A DNA stretch of 64,000 nt from Spongiibacter thalassae (lineage in GTDB: Bacteria; Pseudomonadota; Gammaproteobacteria; Pseudomonadales; Spongiibacteraceae). Below the pieces are notes generated by a model. It saw only the letters and a program-made list of their open reading frames with translations. It was not told where the DNA came from and did no database searches. How positions within the stretch are numbered: position 1 is the first letter of the stretch; each line of letters opens with the position of its first letter. The stretch spans positions 208,125 through 272,124 of the forward strand of contig NZ_JAAWWK010000005.1 of assembly GCF_012272835.1 (NCBI RefSeq), in the 5' to 3' direction. This document shows positions 27,715-36,900 of this stretch, in pieces. The position numbers and the translations under genes are program-made.

Positions 27715-28647
27715 ATGCCGAAGATTACTCGAAGTCCATCACTCGTCAGCTGGATAGAACGCTATATTGCAACGGAGCAACCACGCTCAAAATCTCTGAT
27801 CATTACCGTATTTGGCGATGCTATCTCGCCCTTTTCCGAGGGCATTTGGCTGGGTGAGCTTATAAAGCTCATGGAAGCTTTTTCAGTGAACGAACGCTTG
27901 GTCCGTACCAGCGCATTTCGTCTGGCGGACGAGGGCTGGCTATCGTCAAGAAAAGAGGGCAGACGTAGCTTTTACTCACTGACCGACGCAGGAACACGGC
28001 GCTTTGAGTCGGCGTATAAGCATATTTACCAAGAGTACAGTATTGATTGGGATGGAAAATGGACCCTGGTGGTTCTGCAAAAGAACATCGAAGCCACGAC
28101 AGAGCGATCTGAGCTACGGAAAGAACTTGAGTGGAATGGTTTCAGCCTTCTCTCGAACGGTATTTTCCTCCATCCCCTCGCCACCCTTGATACCGCTAGG
28201 CAAATCATTGAGCGGAATGGCTATCAAGACCTAGCTATCCTATTCAGAGCTGAGTCCGCTGGAGATAGCAATGGTTTGAACAGCCTCACGAAGATTAGGG
28301 AGAGCTGGAATCTTGAGGAGGTTGAGCACCTCTACCGGAAATTCATCAATGACTTCACGCCCGTTCTGGACCTGGTACATGAGGATAAACTATCACCATT
28401 AGTCGCCTTTCAATTACAAACACTCATGATCCACTCATTCCGGCGAGCAAACTTGCATGACCCACTCCTGCCCACCGAACTGCTTCCGGAAAACTGGCCC
28501 CACACTCAAGCCTACGAGATATGCAAGGATATCTATAAGGTAACGTGTGAACAGGCACACGCCTTTCTCTCCATGCATGCAGATGTTCCGGCTGACTTGC
28601 GCAAGGGAAACAGACTGAACATTTCCGTTGTCGATCGATTCAAATAG
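27715..28647 (+). CDS. paaX: PaaX, phenylacetyl-CoA-responsive repressor
   Basis: 310 aa. The N-terminal winged helix is of PaaX type (PRSKSLIITVFGDAISPFSE, then NERLVRTSAFRLADEGWLSS and GRRSFYSLT). The PaaX central and C-terminal domains end SFRRANLHDPLLPTELLP. The family represses paa promoters and is released by phenylacetyl-CoA. It lies 140 bp after the fusion gene. A second PaaX at 61114-62052 is about three-quarters identical by eye. Confidence 0.95.
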   Translation: MPKITRSPSLVSWIERYIATEQPRSKSLIITVFGDAISPFSEGIWLGELIKLMEAFSVNERLVRTSAFRLADEGWLSSRKEGRRSFYSLTDAGTRRFESAYKHIYQEYSIDWDGKWTLVVLQKNIEATTERSELRKELEWNGFSLLSNGIFLHPLATLDTARQIIERNGYQDLAILFRAESAGDSNGLNSLTKIRESWNLEEVEHLYRKFINDFTPVLDLVHEDKLSPLVAFQLQTLMIHSFRRANLHDPLLPTELLPENWPHTQAYEICKDIYKVTCEQAHAFLSMHADVPADLRKGNRLNISVVDRFK

Positions 28648-28804
28648 ATTACCGCTCAATTCCTCATGCATATCGATAGAGCGAAGCGACATTTTGCCTG
28701 AAGGAAGATTACCCAAGCGAACAACGCAAACGTCCCCCGAGAAGCCACCGGCCTAGATAGCCGCCTATCAGGCCAATATCGGTGACCTACAATTCCCCCA
28801 GCGA

Positions 28805-29469
28805 CTACCAGTTTATTTGCGCGCCGCCGTGAATCGGTGGCAGGTCAAGGGGAGACAAAATACCCGCCTTGCCATCACAGACAGCAGGTATGGCATTCAC
28901 AATGCGGTTCGCCGCCGAGGCGTTACCACCGCCTGCCGGGCCGGGTTCGATGCGGTCGTGGCCGTGATAGCTCACAACCAGATCCGGCGTGCCGGTGATC
29001 ATCAATTGATGGCAACCCTGCCCCTCCGGCGGGTAGGGCCAGTCAGGGGCGCAGTCATCGTCAATGCGGGTCACATGCTCAACAACAATTCGCGCCCTGC
29101 CGTTCACCATGCCGCGCACTTCAAACCGGAAGGCGCCCTGGGTACCGGCTTCAAACTCGCCCATGCCGTCAACCTGAATGCTTCGCTCCAGCGCGACGCG
29201 CTCCACATGCGTCTCGATGCTATCGAGTGTCACATCCAGCACCTCGGCGACAATCGCCACCATCGGCGCCCAGACGATTTTCAGCGCTTCTTCCTCCAGC
29301 ATACGCGGCAGCGTATCCATACTGAGGCCAAAGCCAATGACATTGCGCACAACGTCTGGCGCATCATAGAGGCCGTAATTGAAGATCTCCTGCATACGAA
29401 TTTCTTCGATGCCCGACGCTACACCGCTGACCAGTATCGGCATAATATCCATTGATTCGGGAGAGCTAA
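28805..29469 (-). pseudogene. Dihydrodipicolinate-reductase-like protein, N-terminal half lost at IS5 copy 2
   Basis: About 221 native codons remain (LSSPESMDIMPILVSG ... IHGGAQINW). The segments NVIGFGLSMDTLPRM, GMVNGRARIVVEHV and SAANRIVNAIPAVC match the C-terminal domain of NAD(P)H-dependent dehydrogenases annotated as dihydrodipicolinate reductase family. These occur in steroid- and lipid-catabolising bacteria. The NAD-binding Rossmann half is missing; the frame runs eight codons into the IS before a start. The missing 5' part is not on the other side of the IS. Probably non-functional. Confidence 0.75.
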
Positions 29470-29558
29470 GGAAGCTCTGCACAACTTCCCGCATTCATAA
29501 AATATGGTCGTTTTTCCGCGCCATATGCGCAAAACAACGCCATTCGCTGCTTCGCCTT

Positions 29559-29590
29559 GTCTGTAGTCAGCCATTTGGCTGGCTACAGAC
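29559..29590 (-). terminator. Hairpin after IS5 copy 2 transposase
   Basis: Arms GTCTGTAGTCAGCC (29559-29572) and GGCTGGCTACAGAC (29577-29590) around ATTT, with one mismatch. Equivalent to the hairpin in copy 1. Confidence 0.5.
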
Positions 29591-29599
29591 GCACCTTCC

Positions 29600-30547
29600 C
29601 TACGAAGGCAAGTATTTCTCCGCTCTCAGCAGGTTAGTAAATGCCGATAGGACATACAGGCGATTGGTATTTTTCGCCAGTCCGCGGTAGCGCACCTTCC
29701 CATAACCAAACTGCTGCTTGATCGTTCGGAACGGATGCTCAACCTTCGCACGAACGCTGGCCTTTATCCCTTCAAGCATTTCCTGAAGCTTGTCAGCCAG
29801 CTTGCTCCGGGTGCCGGGCCGTAGCGCGATGCGCCAATCGACATCCCAATCTTTAAATTCATCTCGCTTATGGATGCCGGTATAACCCGCGTCACCCCAG
29901 ACCCGCTGCTCTTCTCCATGAAGAAGCTGATCTGCCGCATTGAGGTCATGCACATTCGCGGCTGTGGTTTCGATGCTGTGAATCAAGCCGTCCCGGTCAT
30001 CCACGCCAATATGCATTTTCATGCCGAAGTGCCATTCATTGCCTTTCCTGGTCTGGTGCATCTCCGGGTCTCGCTCGCCATCCTGATTCTTGGTTGAGCT
30101 GGGCGCGGCGATAATCGTGGCATCAACAATGGTGCCTTCACGCATCATCAGGCCCTGCTGCCGCAACTGGGCGCTCACGGTATCGAAGATCACCTTGCCC
30201 AATTTGTGACGCTCTAAAAAATGACGGAAGCGGAGAATGGTGCTTTCATCTGGCAGCCGGTCAGACAGGCGCAGCCCGGCAAAGCGGCGCATGGACTCAA
30301 TCTCGTACAACGCATCTTCCATCGCCGGGTCGCTGAGGTTGTAAAATAATTGCAGGCAATGCACCCGAAGCATAATGGGGAGCGGGTAAGGTGGGTTTCC
30401 ATTCTCACCCTTGGGGTAGTACTTGCGGAGCTTCTTCTCCAGCTTGGCCCAGGGAATCAAGCCATCCATTTTTTCCAGGAACAGCTCCCGCCGCGTTTTA
30501 CGCTTTTTGTTCCGGTACTCGGCTTCGGCGAAGGTCAGCTGGCTCAT
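29600..30547 (-). CDS. IS5-family transposase, copy 2
   Basis: 315 aa, same length and start as copy 1. DDE residues appear in VDATIIAAPSS, WGDAGYTG and VEHPFRTIK. About ten residue differences from copy 1 (for example KRDEFKDWDVDW versus KRDAFKDRDVDW). It appears intact. Confidence 0.93.
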   Translation of the reverse strand: MSQLTFAEAEYRNKKRKTRRELFLEKMDGLIPWAKLEKKLRKYYPKGENGNPPYPLPIMLRVHCLQLFYNLSDPAMEDALYEIESMRRFAGLRLSDRLPDESTILRFRHFLERHKLGKVIFDTVSAQLRQQGLMMREGTIVDATIIAAPSSTKNQDGERDPEMHQTRKGNEWHFGMKMHIGVDDRDGLIHSIETTAANVHDLNAADQLLHGEEQRVWGDAGYTGIHKRDEFKDWDVDWRIALRPGTRSKLADKLQEMLEGIKASVRAKVEHPFRTIKQQFGYGKVRYRGLAKNTNRLYVLSAFTNLLRAEKYLPS

Positions 30548-30614
30548 GCAGTAGTCCGGTTGAAATAGGTGATCGCAAAATTATCTCAAATTACGGGGGT
30601 TATGCAGAGCTTCC

Positions 30615-31708
30615 TTAGGTCGGCGTTGAACGATAACGCCGCTGTTATCGTGCTCGCCCTTAGTGGTGACGCTATGGAGTGGGAGCTAGGAAGCCCAATT
30701 TTTCGACGCCTCGTCATGGGCTGGAAGGTGATGCATCAAAAGCAGGTTGCAATTCTGGTTGAAAAAGCGGCAATAGCTTCTGATGAAATCAAGCAAGACT
30801 TAGCCTTGCTAGCTAGCTTGGGGGTGTTGATCGCAGAATACGATGGCAAAGCACCTTATCCGGGTGTTTGTGCGCCAGTGCAAGTCGGATACAGGGACGG
30901 TTCAAGCAAAACCCTTCTTGGGGATAATTTAATTGCCGCTTGCCCTGGAAGCCACTTTCTTGCAAGTGATGAGCAGTCGATGTGGGTAACAACTGATCAG
31001 TTTTCAGGATATCGATTCCAGAAAATTGATGCTGCGCAATGGCAAGCGCAGCGAAATGGCGCTGAAGTGGTAGAAGTTCATACTGAACTGAATGGCGCAG
31101 CTCGAAAAATGTCGTCGCGTTTTATCAGTTTGCTCGAGCAAAAGGCGCCTTCATTTTTCAAAGCTGTACGGGATGAAAAAGTCAGTCGGCTTGTTTACGA
31201 GGACCGATACCTAAAGTCTCCTTCATCGGTCATCATTCTGGCAGGCATGCTTCGAGGTTTCTCTTTGGACGAAAACTGCGCTGTCGAAATCCTAACCGCG
31301 AGAGCGACCAGCGACCGAATAGGGCGTTTTAACTGGCACGATTGGCTGGACGAGGAAGACCAACGGGTTGTCACCCAGGCGTTTTTGAAACTGAGTTTAA
31401 AAGATGCAGAAGAGAGCGGCCCAAAAATCCAGGTCAGCGTTGCTGATTCGGTTAAGGAGCTCACTCACAGGCGGGTGTTAACTCTCGAGTTAACGTCCGG
31501 TGAAAAATATACTCTGGCCTTCGATCAGGGCGTAGGGTACTGGACAACTAAGTCTGAATATCGGTACAGGGAGTTCGATTTCACTGATGACCCAAAGGCC
31601 CAGATTACTAGAATGCTGGAAATTGGAGCCGCCTGTGATGTTGTAAACTCGGGAGACTGGTCGACGGATATCACGATTTATCGCAGCGAAGATCGAAAAA
31701 TATCGTAA
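30615..31708 (+). pseudogene. Unknown protein, 5' end removed at IS5 copy 2
   Basis: About 364 native codons from LRSALNDNAAVIVLALSGD onward, joined in frame to the IS end (an open frame starts with GTG at 30569 inside the IS). Soluble, mixed alpha/beta. Noticeable segments are RFISLLEQKAPSFFKAVRDE, RLVYEDRYLKSPSSVIILAG and GRFNWHDWLDEEDQRVV. The general look recalls C-terminal parts of large defence helicase-type proteins, but I cannot name a family. A 29-aa membrane peptide gene follows after 14 bp. Native length unknown. Confidence 0.6.
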
Positions 31709-31722
31709 CTCGGAGAAGAATT

Positions 31723-31812
31723 ATGACAGGCATCCTGTTTTATGCCGCATTCAGCACAGTGCTTGGTATCGCTTACCTGCTTTTTGCAAAGACACGAGAC
31801 AAGGCGCTCTGA
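31723..31812 (+). CDS. 29-aa single-pass membrane peptide, paralogue of the one at 3825
   Basis: ATG preceded by GGAGAAG. The product is MTGILFYAAFSTVLGIAYLL followed by FAKTRDKAL. It has one membrane helix and a basic tail, and 13 of 22 aligned positions are identical to the 31-aa peptide near the Qat operon. It lies 14 bp downstream of the 5'-cut unknown gene and on the same strand, so probably in the same operon. Function unknown. Confidence 0.6.
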   Translation: MTGILFYAAFSTVLGIAYLLFAKTRDKAL

Positions 31813-32175
31813 AATTCGACAAGTGTCATCACTTTTTTAGCATTCTGATCATAATTTGATCATTTCTGCTGCGTATCATAGCGGAAGGTTTACATGGTAT
31901 CGTCTTTTTCGCTGAAGTTTGTAAATCTGCCTGCTGATTGAAAGATGCATGCCGATAATCTCTGCCAGATTTGATGACACTTGCCGAAAACTGATGACAC
32001 CAATCACGGCATTCTCCGCAAGGCTTCCTTCTCATCAACGGCGTATTGCTAGTCCGGCTTACGTGGGAGATTTGTGGGGACCACATGTCCTCTACTATGC
32101 CAAACTATACCCAAAACAACGGACGCCTCGGATATTTTTCATTTAAAAACAGTAGCTTAGGAATTGGTTGGATTT
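31813..32175. other. Non-coding stretch left of the tRNA fragment
   Basis: No convincing gene. It contains an operator-like palindrome (31846-31862) and leads into the tRNA 3' fragment. Probably the terminal part of an integrated element. Confidence 0.4.
31846..31862. promoter_or_regulatory. Operator-like site TGATC-N7-GATCA
   Basis: TGATCATAATTTGATCA. It has the same half-sites and spacing as the two sites beside the XRE gene at 42.4 kb (42365-42381, with one mismatch, and 42416-42432). Ten fixed bases make a chance match in 64 kb unlikely but possible. No gene start lies immediately next to it. Confidence 0.4.
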
Positions 32176-32220
32176 CTCATAACCCGAAGGTCGTAGGTTC
32201 GAATCCTGCCCCCGCTACCA
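32176..32220 (+). other. 3' fragment of initiator (formyl-Met) tRNA gene, attachment-site scar
   Basis: 45 bases from CTCATAACCCGAAGG through the T-arm (GGTTCGAATCC) to CCCCCGCTACCA match the 3' half of bacterial tRNA-fMet. This includes the CAT anticodon loop and the encoded CCA. Upstream sequence does not form the acceptor 5' strand, D-arm or 5' anticodon stem, so it is not a functional tRNA. Such fragments mark the far end of an element integrated at the 3' end of a tRNA gene. Confidence 0.8.
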
Positions 32221-32288
32221 CATTAAAGAACGGCAAATCAGTTACTTACTGGCTTGCTGTTTTTTTTCGCCTGTTGGTTTTTATAGCC

Positions 32289-32317
32289 TGTGACGCTTTG
32301 TGACGGTTTCTGTGACG
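32289..32317 (+). repeat. Three direct repeats TGTGACG
   Basis: TGTGACG at 32289, 32299 and 32311, each followed by a short pyrimidine-rich stretch, 70-100 bp from the tRNA fragment. Spacing of 10-12 bp puts them on one face of the helix. They could be recombinase or accessory-protein arm sites. Confidence 0.4.
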
Positions 32318-32452
32318 GTTTTGAAAATCGAGAGACCGGAGGTGGGCTCATAAACGACCTTCGGGCATCCCGAGTTCGAAATGTCGCGCGCTTAAAATCC
32401 AAAGAATTATCTGGCAGTCGCAGCGTATACGCCTCGATGGCAATGAATATTG

Positions 32453-33109
32453 CTATTCAATAATGGACCGTACTTGTGCGTTGCTGTTTATGTGGTTTAT
32501 TAGCTCAGCCGTTCGGCGAAGGCTAGATATACTGCCAGGCACCAGCATCGTGCTGCCATGGGAGAGATTATTGCGCAGCCCAGAAACAATTCCGATATAG
32601 TAGTGAACACCTAGGTTTCGAGTTAAACCATCTTGCAGGTCGTCAACGGTAATGTGGCGACTTGGATCTTCCGGTACTTGACCTGCAGCTCGCAATTTAT
32701 CTGCAGAGCGCTTTCGCTCTTCTCGAATACCTGCTTTGGTAAGATCGTCCAACCGATCTCCGAAGTAAGCCGTATCCAGTAACCCTGCATCAAAAGCCCA
32801 GCGCAGTAGACGACCCAAACCAATTGGCGTCTTCCCGGGTGCAAGCTTCGCATGGATTCTCTTCAATGCAAGCTCAAGCGTACTAAATCCGACACTTTCT
32901 GCCACTTGGTGAAAGCGATAAACAAAGCGTGAATATAAAGCAACGTTCTTGGCAGTTTCAAAAAGCTGGCGAACGTCCACATCTATACTGGTATCTAGAG
33001 TGACCAAGGACAACTCAGCGTGAAAATCTTCAATCTCGCCGGCTAGGAACGGTCGATCATACTCAAAAATGGTCGATAATGATTTAAGGGGGTCTTTGAC
33101 GTTTTCCAT
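32453..33109 (-). CDS. HEPN-like protein (218 aa)
   Basis: Helical protein. The segment SGLRNNLSHGS (about residues 177-187) fits the HEPN Rx4-6H motif (Arg-Asn ... His), the RNase active site of many toxin and abortive-infection proteins. The rest includes LGRLLRWAFDAGLLDTAYFG and an Arg/Lys-rich helix EERKRSADKLRAAG. It is last in the minus-strand run after the STAND gene and its partner (171-bp gap), close to the tRNA scar. The HEPN assignment rests on the motif and helical context only. Possible RNA-cleaving effector or toxin. Confidence 0.6.
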   Translation of the reverse strand: MENVKDPLKSLSTIFEYDRPFLAGEIEDFHAELSLVTLDTSIDVDVRQLFETAKNVALYSRFVYRFHQVAESVGFSTLELALKRIHAKLAPGKTPIGLGRLLRWAFDAGLLDTAYFGDRLDDLTKAGIREERKRSADKLRAAGQVPEDPSRHITVDDLQDGLTRNLGVHYYIGIVSGLRNNLSHGSTMLVPGSISSLRRTAELINHINSNAQVRSIIE

Positions 33110-33280
33110 GGAAAGTACTCAGAGAACCGCGCACGACAGCTGACTAAAACATATTGCTGTATTCATGATTAGCCACCTATGGATATTTATCTTTACTGAA
33201 TAACACATACCGAAGGGCATTTTTCAGTAAAGTCTTAAAAACTCATAAGGCCGGACTCGCCAGAAGCGGACATTGCCATT

Positions 33281-33994
33281 TTACTCACCTTTATCCGATA
33301 ATTCATTTTTTAGCTCGTTTAGCTTTCCACATAACTTATCAATAAAGTCGCACACACTGTCGACCGCATTTTCAACCTCTGATTTACCCGAAGAAACTCT
33401 TTCAGATGTGCGAAAATCCAGTTCCTCTTCAGCCCAAGAAGTCAAAAAATCATATATCTTCTGCTCTTCGCCTGAGAAGACAGAGGGAGGCACTTGACGA
33501 TTCCCTATAGACTCTAATGAAACAAATTCAATAAAATGCAATGTCCTGTATAAGTCAACAAGCATTGAGAAGCTGTCTGCTGCAAGTGATTCATATTTAC
33601 CTAGCCTATTTCTCTCCCATACATTTGCTTCGGGAGAAAGTATGCTCAATGAGTCGATAATCCCTTTGAATCGAGCTAATGGATAAGCATCTGCTTTTAA
33701 AGAGGCCCTGTGTTTCCATACTTTCAGTATTAATTCGACAGCTTGCTTCTGGTACTCTTCTTTCTTTTCAGGGTTACTCTCCCGTTCAGCTCGATCCATC
33801 ACTTCTGCCAAGTGGTGGGACATCCATTTTCCGAGAGTGTCACAGCTATCTGAAAAACCCAGCTCAGCCGCCAGATGGTGACCAAGTACCAACACATCCT
33901 TCAGTGGTAAAGATTTCTCCAGTTCTTCTGAAAAGATAGAGTCTTGCGTACCGCGCTTCTTTTTCGGAGTCTTCGTTATATTTTGTAATTCCAT
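33281..33994 (-). CDS. Helical partner protein overlapping the STAND gene (237 aa)
   Basis: Charged helical protein with a conserved-looking core VLGHHLAAELGFSDSCDTLG then KWMSHHLAEVMDRAERES, and a long C-terminal helix (VENAVDSVCDFIDKLCGKLN). Its 5' end overlaps the 3' end of the STAND gene by 131 bp in another frame. The core lies partly within the overlap, so the long version is probably real; an internal ATG near 33823 is the alternative. Translational coupling suggests the two proteins act together. I do not recognise a named family. Confidence 0.65.
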   Translation of the reverse strand: MELQNITKTPKKKRGTQDSIFSEELEKSLPLKDVLVLGHHLAAELGFSDSCDTLGKWMSHHLAEVMDRAERESNPEKKEEYQKQAVELILKVWKHRASLKADAYPLARFKGIIDSLSILSPEANVWERNRLGKYESLAADSFSMLVDLYRTLHFIEFVSLESIGNRQVPPSVFSGEEQKIYDFLTSWAEEELDFRTSERVSSGKSEVENAVDSVCDFIDKLCGKLNELKNELSDKGE

Positions 33995-36900
33995 CTTTAC
34001 TTGCTCTTCGTGTTATTTCGACTTCAATAATCAAATCTAATTCAACTTCATTTAGGTATTTCTTAAGGTAATATGATGATATTTTCAGGCGATGCCCATC
34101 GGAAATAACATCTTCTTCATATATGTATTCCCTTTGTCTGGAATCGTCTCTAACGTCACCCCATGCTTCATAAGCAAACGCATTCTCTCCATTGGAATCA
34201 ACCCAGCTAACCGGATAACTATTGGTGCGGTGCAATCCTAGTATCTTAACGACCTCTTCAGAGGGCATACTTTCAATCATACGAACACCATGATTAAACG
34301 TATCTTTCTCATCCAATCGTGAATCACCAGAATGTTCACTGATCCAGCCACGCAATAGATAGGGGTCATCGTCTATCTCAAACTTATTACCCGCGGGTGG
34401 CAGGCGATAATCATGCGAGTCATCAGATGTTTGAAGAGCCCGAACCAAGGACAGGCCTGTATCAGGGTTAACTAGAGAAGATGATATTCTCACGGTAGAA
34501 CGGTGCTTACTGGTTCGTATACTGTGATACGAATCAACAGTTAGACTTTTATCACCAGAGGATAAGCCGATCTCCAACTCAAAATCATAAGCGTTGATTT
34601 CAGCTATCCAGCTCTCTACCTCAACAGAAGGAGGTTTGTGAAAGCGGCTTTCCAGCGGAGTCGGGCATCGAAGATCACTCGACCAGTGTGGCGGCTGAGT
34701 TAACCCCTCTTGCCTTAAAAAACCATCTAACGTTCCGTAATCGTCATCATCATATTCAGCTTCAGCCAGCGAATTTTCAACCATTAGAGAGCCAATGCTA
34801 CACCACATAGCATGCCACTCCAGATAATACCGATGCCGTTCAATCGTCGGCATAGAACCGTGACTATGACTGTAAAGATTATAGTTAGCCCGTTCGAATT
34901 TATATTTCCTTGGTTCGTTTTCCCATGCTGACAAATCTGAACCGCTTTTCCATCGATCAATGATCCAAGCTTCAGCCTCGTCAAGAAACATCTCTTGGTC
35001 TACATCAGAGAAACACCTTATCGCCCCTGGATATACATAACTTAGAGTATCTAGCGAATCAAAACGAAACCGTCTCTCTTTATCCTCCTCATGAAACCCT
35101 CCACGGGAAACTCTACGCTTAGGTTTTTCGGTAACTAAGTCTGAGGTATTAATACTGCGTACCGCAGCAATTTCATATTCATCGAAATCCAAGAAACCGC
35201 CTGAAATCAGCTTGATCAAACAAGATTTAGCAAAATGGCGCATTAATACGTGCGGAAACTCTTGATCAGTAGCAATACTCAACAGCCAACGCGCCAAAGA
35301 TACAATCGCCTCTGGCTCCTCGGATGCAATTCGATCAAATGTAACGATGAGCCAAAGACGTGCTGACAACCAATAAAAAGGCACGTTATCTTCACGATAG
35401 CCTGGCATAGATTTACGGTCATATAGAACGGTCAACGCGACTATTGTATTAAAATCACCCATTCTGGCAGATGCTCTAATACTATGCGCCGCTCTCCATC
35501 TCACCCTAGTATCTACATCACCTAGAAATGAATAGAGTTGACATGCTAACGCTGACTCAGCTGAGCGTTCAGAATCAATTACTTTTGTTGGGATTTTTAA
35601 GCGTGTGCTCAACCGATGAATATACCGAGTAGTGACATCTGCAATTTGTTCATCGCTGCAATAATCAGCCAGCAGTCTGATCACCGAATATAGCTTGGTT
35701 AATGGCAAAAATTCGGCATTTCGTTCCAGACCATCTAGCAGCAAACTAACCGTCTCTTCTTTATTCAAATGAAGGCTATGAATTACGCCTTTTAGCATCC
35801 CCTTGTCGTAGCCATAACTTTCATTGTAAGAAAATTCGCCCAAGTGATTAGCAATCAAAATTGGTAGGTTTTCCTCCCTCCAGGAAGATATAGCATGGGA
35901 TGATCCTACCCAGAGGTTAATACAGTCAGTTAATGTTTTAGCCCATGTATAGCCAACATCATCAATTACTCGATCATCAGCTAGAAGATTCAGAAAATTA
36001 ATACGATCTTTTGATTCCAAACGACTGCTGGCTGACATCAAGAAGTCATCGGTCCCAATATAAAGCTTCTTACCTCTAGCCTCCTTCTTTTTAGCTTTTA
36101 TCAAATCTACAAAATCAGTAGGTGATTCAAAGGAGATTTCCGCAAGATTTACACGGTCAAGAAACTCCTTTTCTGTTATCTCCCTAGCTTTAGAGTCGAG
36201 CTTATCGCTATCAACATCAACCTTAATAGTTTCTCTGTTTTGTACCTTAAACTGAATTAGTTGATTTAGTGCCGAATGCCAATATCCACTATCATCGTCA
36301 TACGGGATTAGCTCATTTAGCGTTTGACATACTTTGGAGCTACCATTCTTGCTGAACCGTAACAGCTCGGCTCTAGCGACTTCTTCTATTAGCTGCCTGG
36401 AATTTTGAGAGTTTACAGCCGATACCAGCTTGGTAAGAAACTCACCACTCAGATCATCACAAAAATTAAGTAGAGATGCTGCCTGTGCAGAGCTTATAGT
36501 TCCCTCTGATAAACCCGTTGACATCAATGCTGGTAGGGTTTCATTGGCTGAAACCAAATCGAAATCTTCCCAATACCCGATCAGACTGATGGCTTTAGCC
36601 ATATCCAATATAGCAACAGCAGAAATCGCATCCCCCCAAGGGAAATGATCATATCCCTCAAGAAGAGTACCGTATTCCGTTATTATCGCCGCCATCTGAT
36701 TAGCTGTTTGTTGCGAAACTCCTGTCGAAAAGTGCTTTTTGGCGTTTTTGGATAACGTTGAAAATAGAGTTACATCACGCATAGCATCGACATCAACGTC
36801 ATTAGCGATATTAACTGCAATTTTGAATACCTCCCTAGCTTCATCCTTGTCCACAAAGAGCAATATTCTGGACAAATCCAGAAGAATACTGATTTTTTCA

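Larger units (their letters stand above)
29470..30614 (-). mobile_element. IS5-family element, copy 2 (1,145 bp), inverted relative to copy 1
   Basis: Ends GGAAGCTCTGCACAACTTCC (from 29470) and, read inward from 30614, GGAAGCTCTGCATAACCCCC. Flanks are CTAA on the left and TTAG on the right, i.e. no matching target duplication. Its 3' noncoding part has diverged from copy 1, while the transposase is nearly the same. Both copies have their transposase 3' ends pointing into the 18.3-kb alk-paa segment. Confidence 0.88.

Noticed and set aside
9984-30618. The two IS5 copies as a clean composite transposon with target duplication
   Set aside because: Outer flanking tetranucleotides are CTAG and TTAG, not identical. 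The gene pieces on the outer sides do not rejoin, and the transposase genes are not identical. Reported instead as a rearranged IS-bracketed segment.
30615-31708. Naming the 5'-cut gene as a DISARM, Dpd or Druantia component
   Set aside because: Some segments (RYLKSP) gave a vague impression of such proteins, but no diagnostic motif such as a helicase box is present.
32138-32220. A complete functional tRNA gene
   Set aside because: Only the 3' half matches; the 5' acceptor strand, D-arm and 5' anticodon stem cannot be formed from the upstream sequence.
32289-32317. CRISPR-like repeat
   Set aside because: Three 7-bp repeats 10-12 bp apart are far too short; no spacers and no cas genes. No CRISPR array was seen anywhere in the window.
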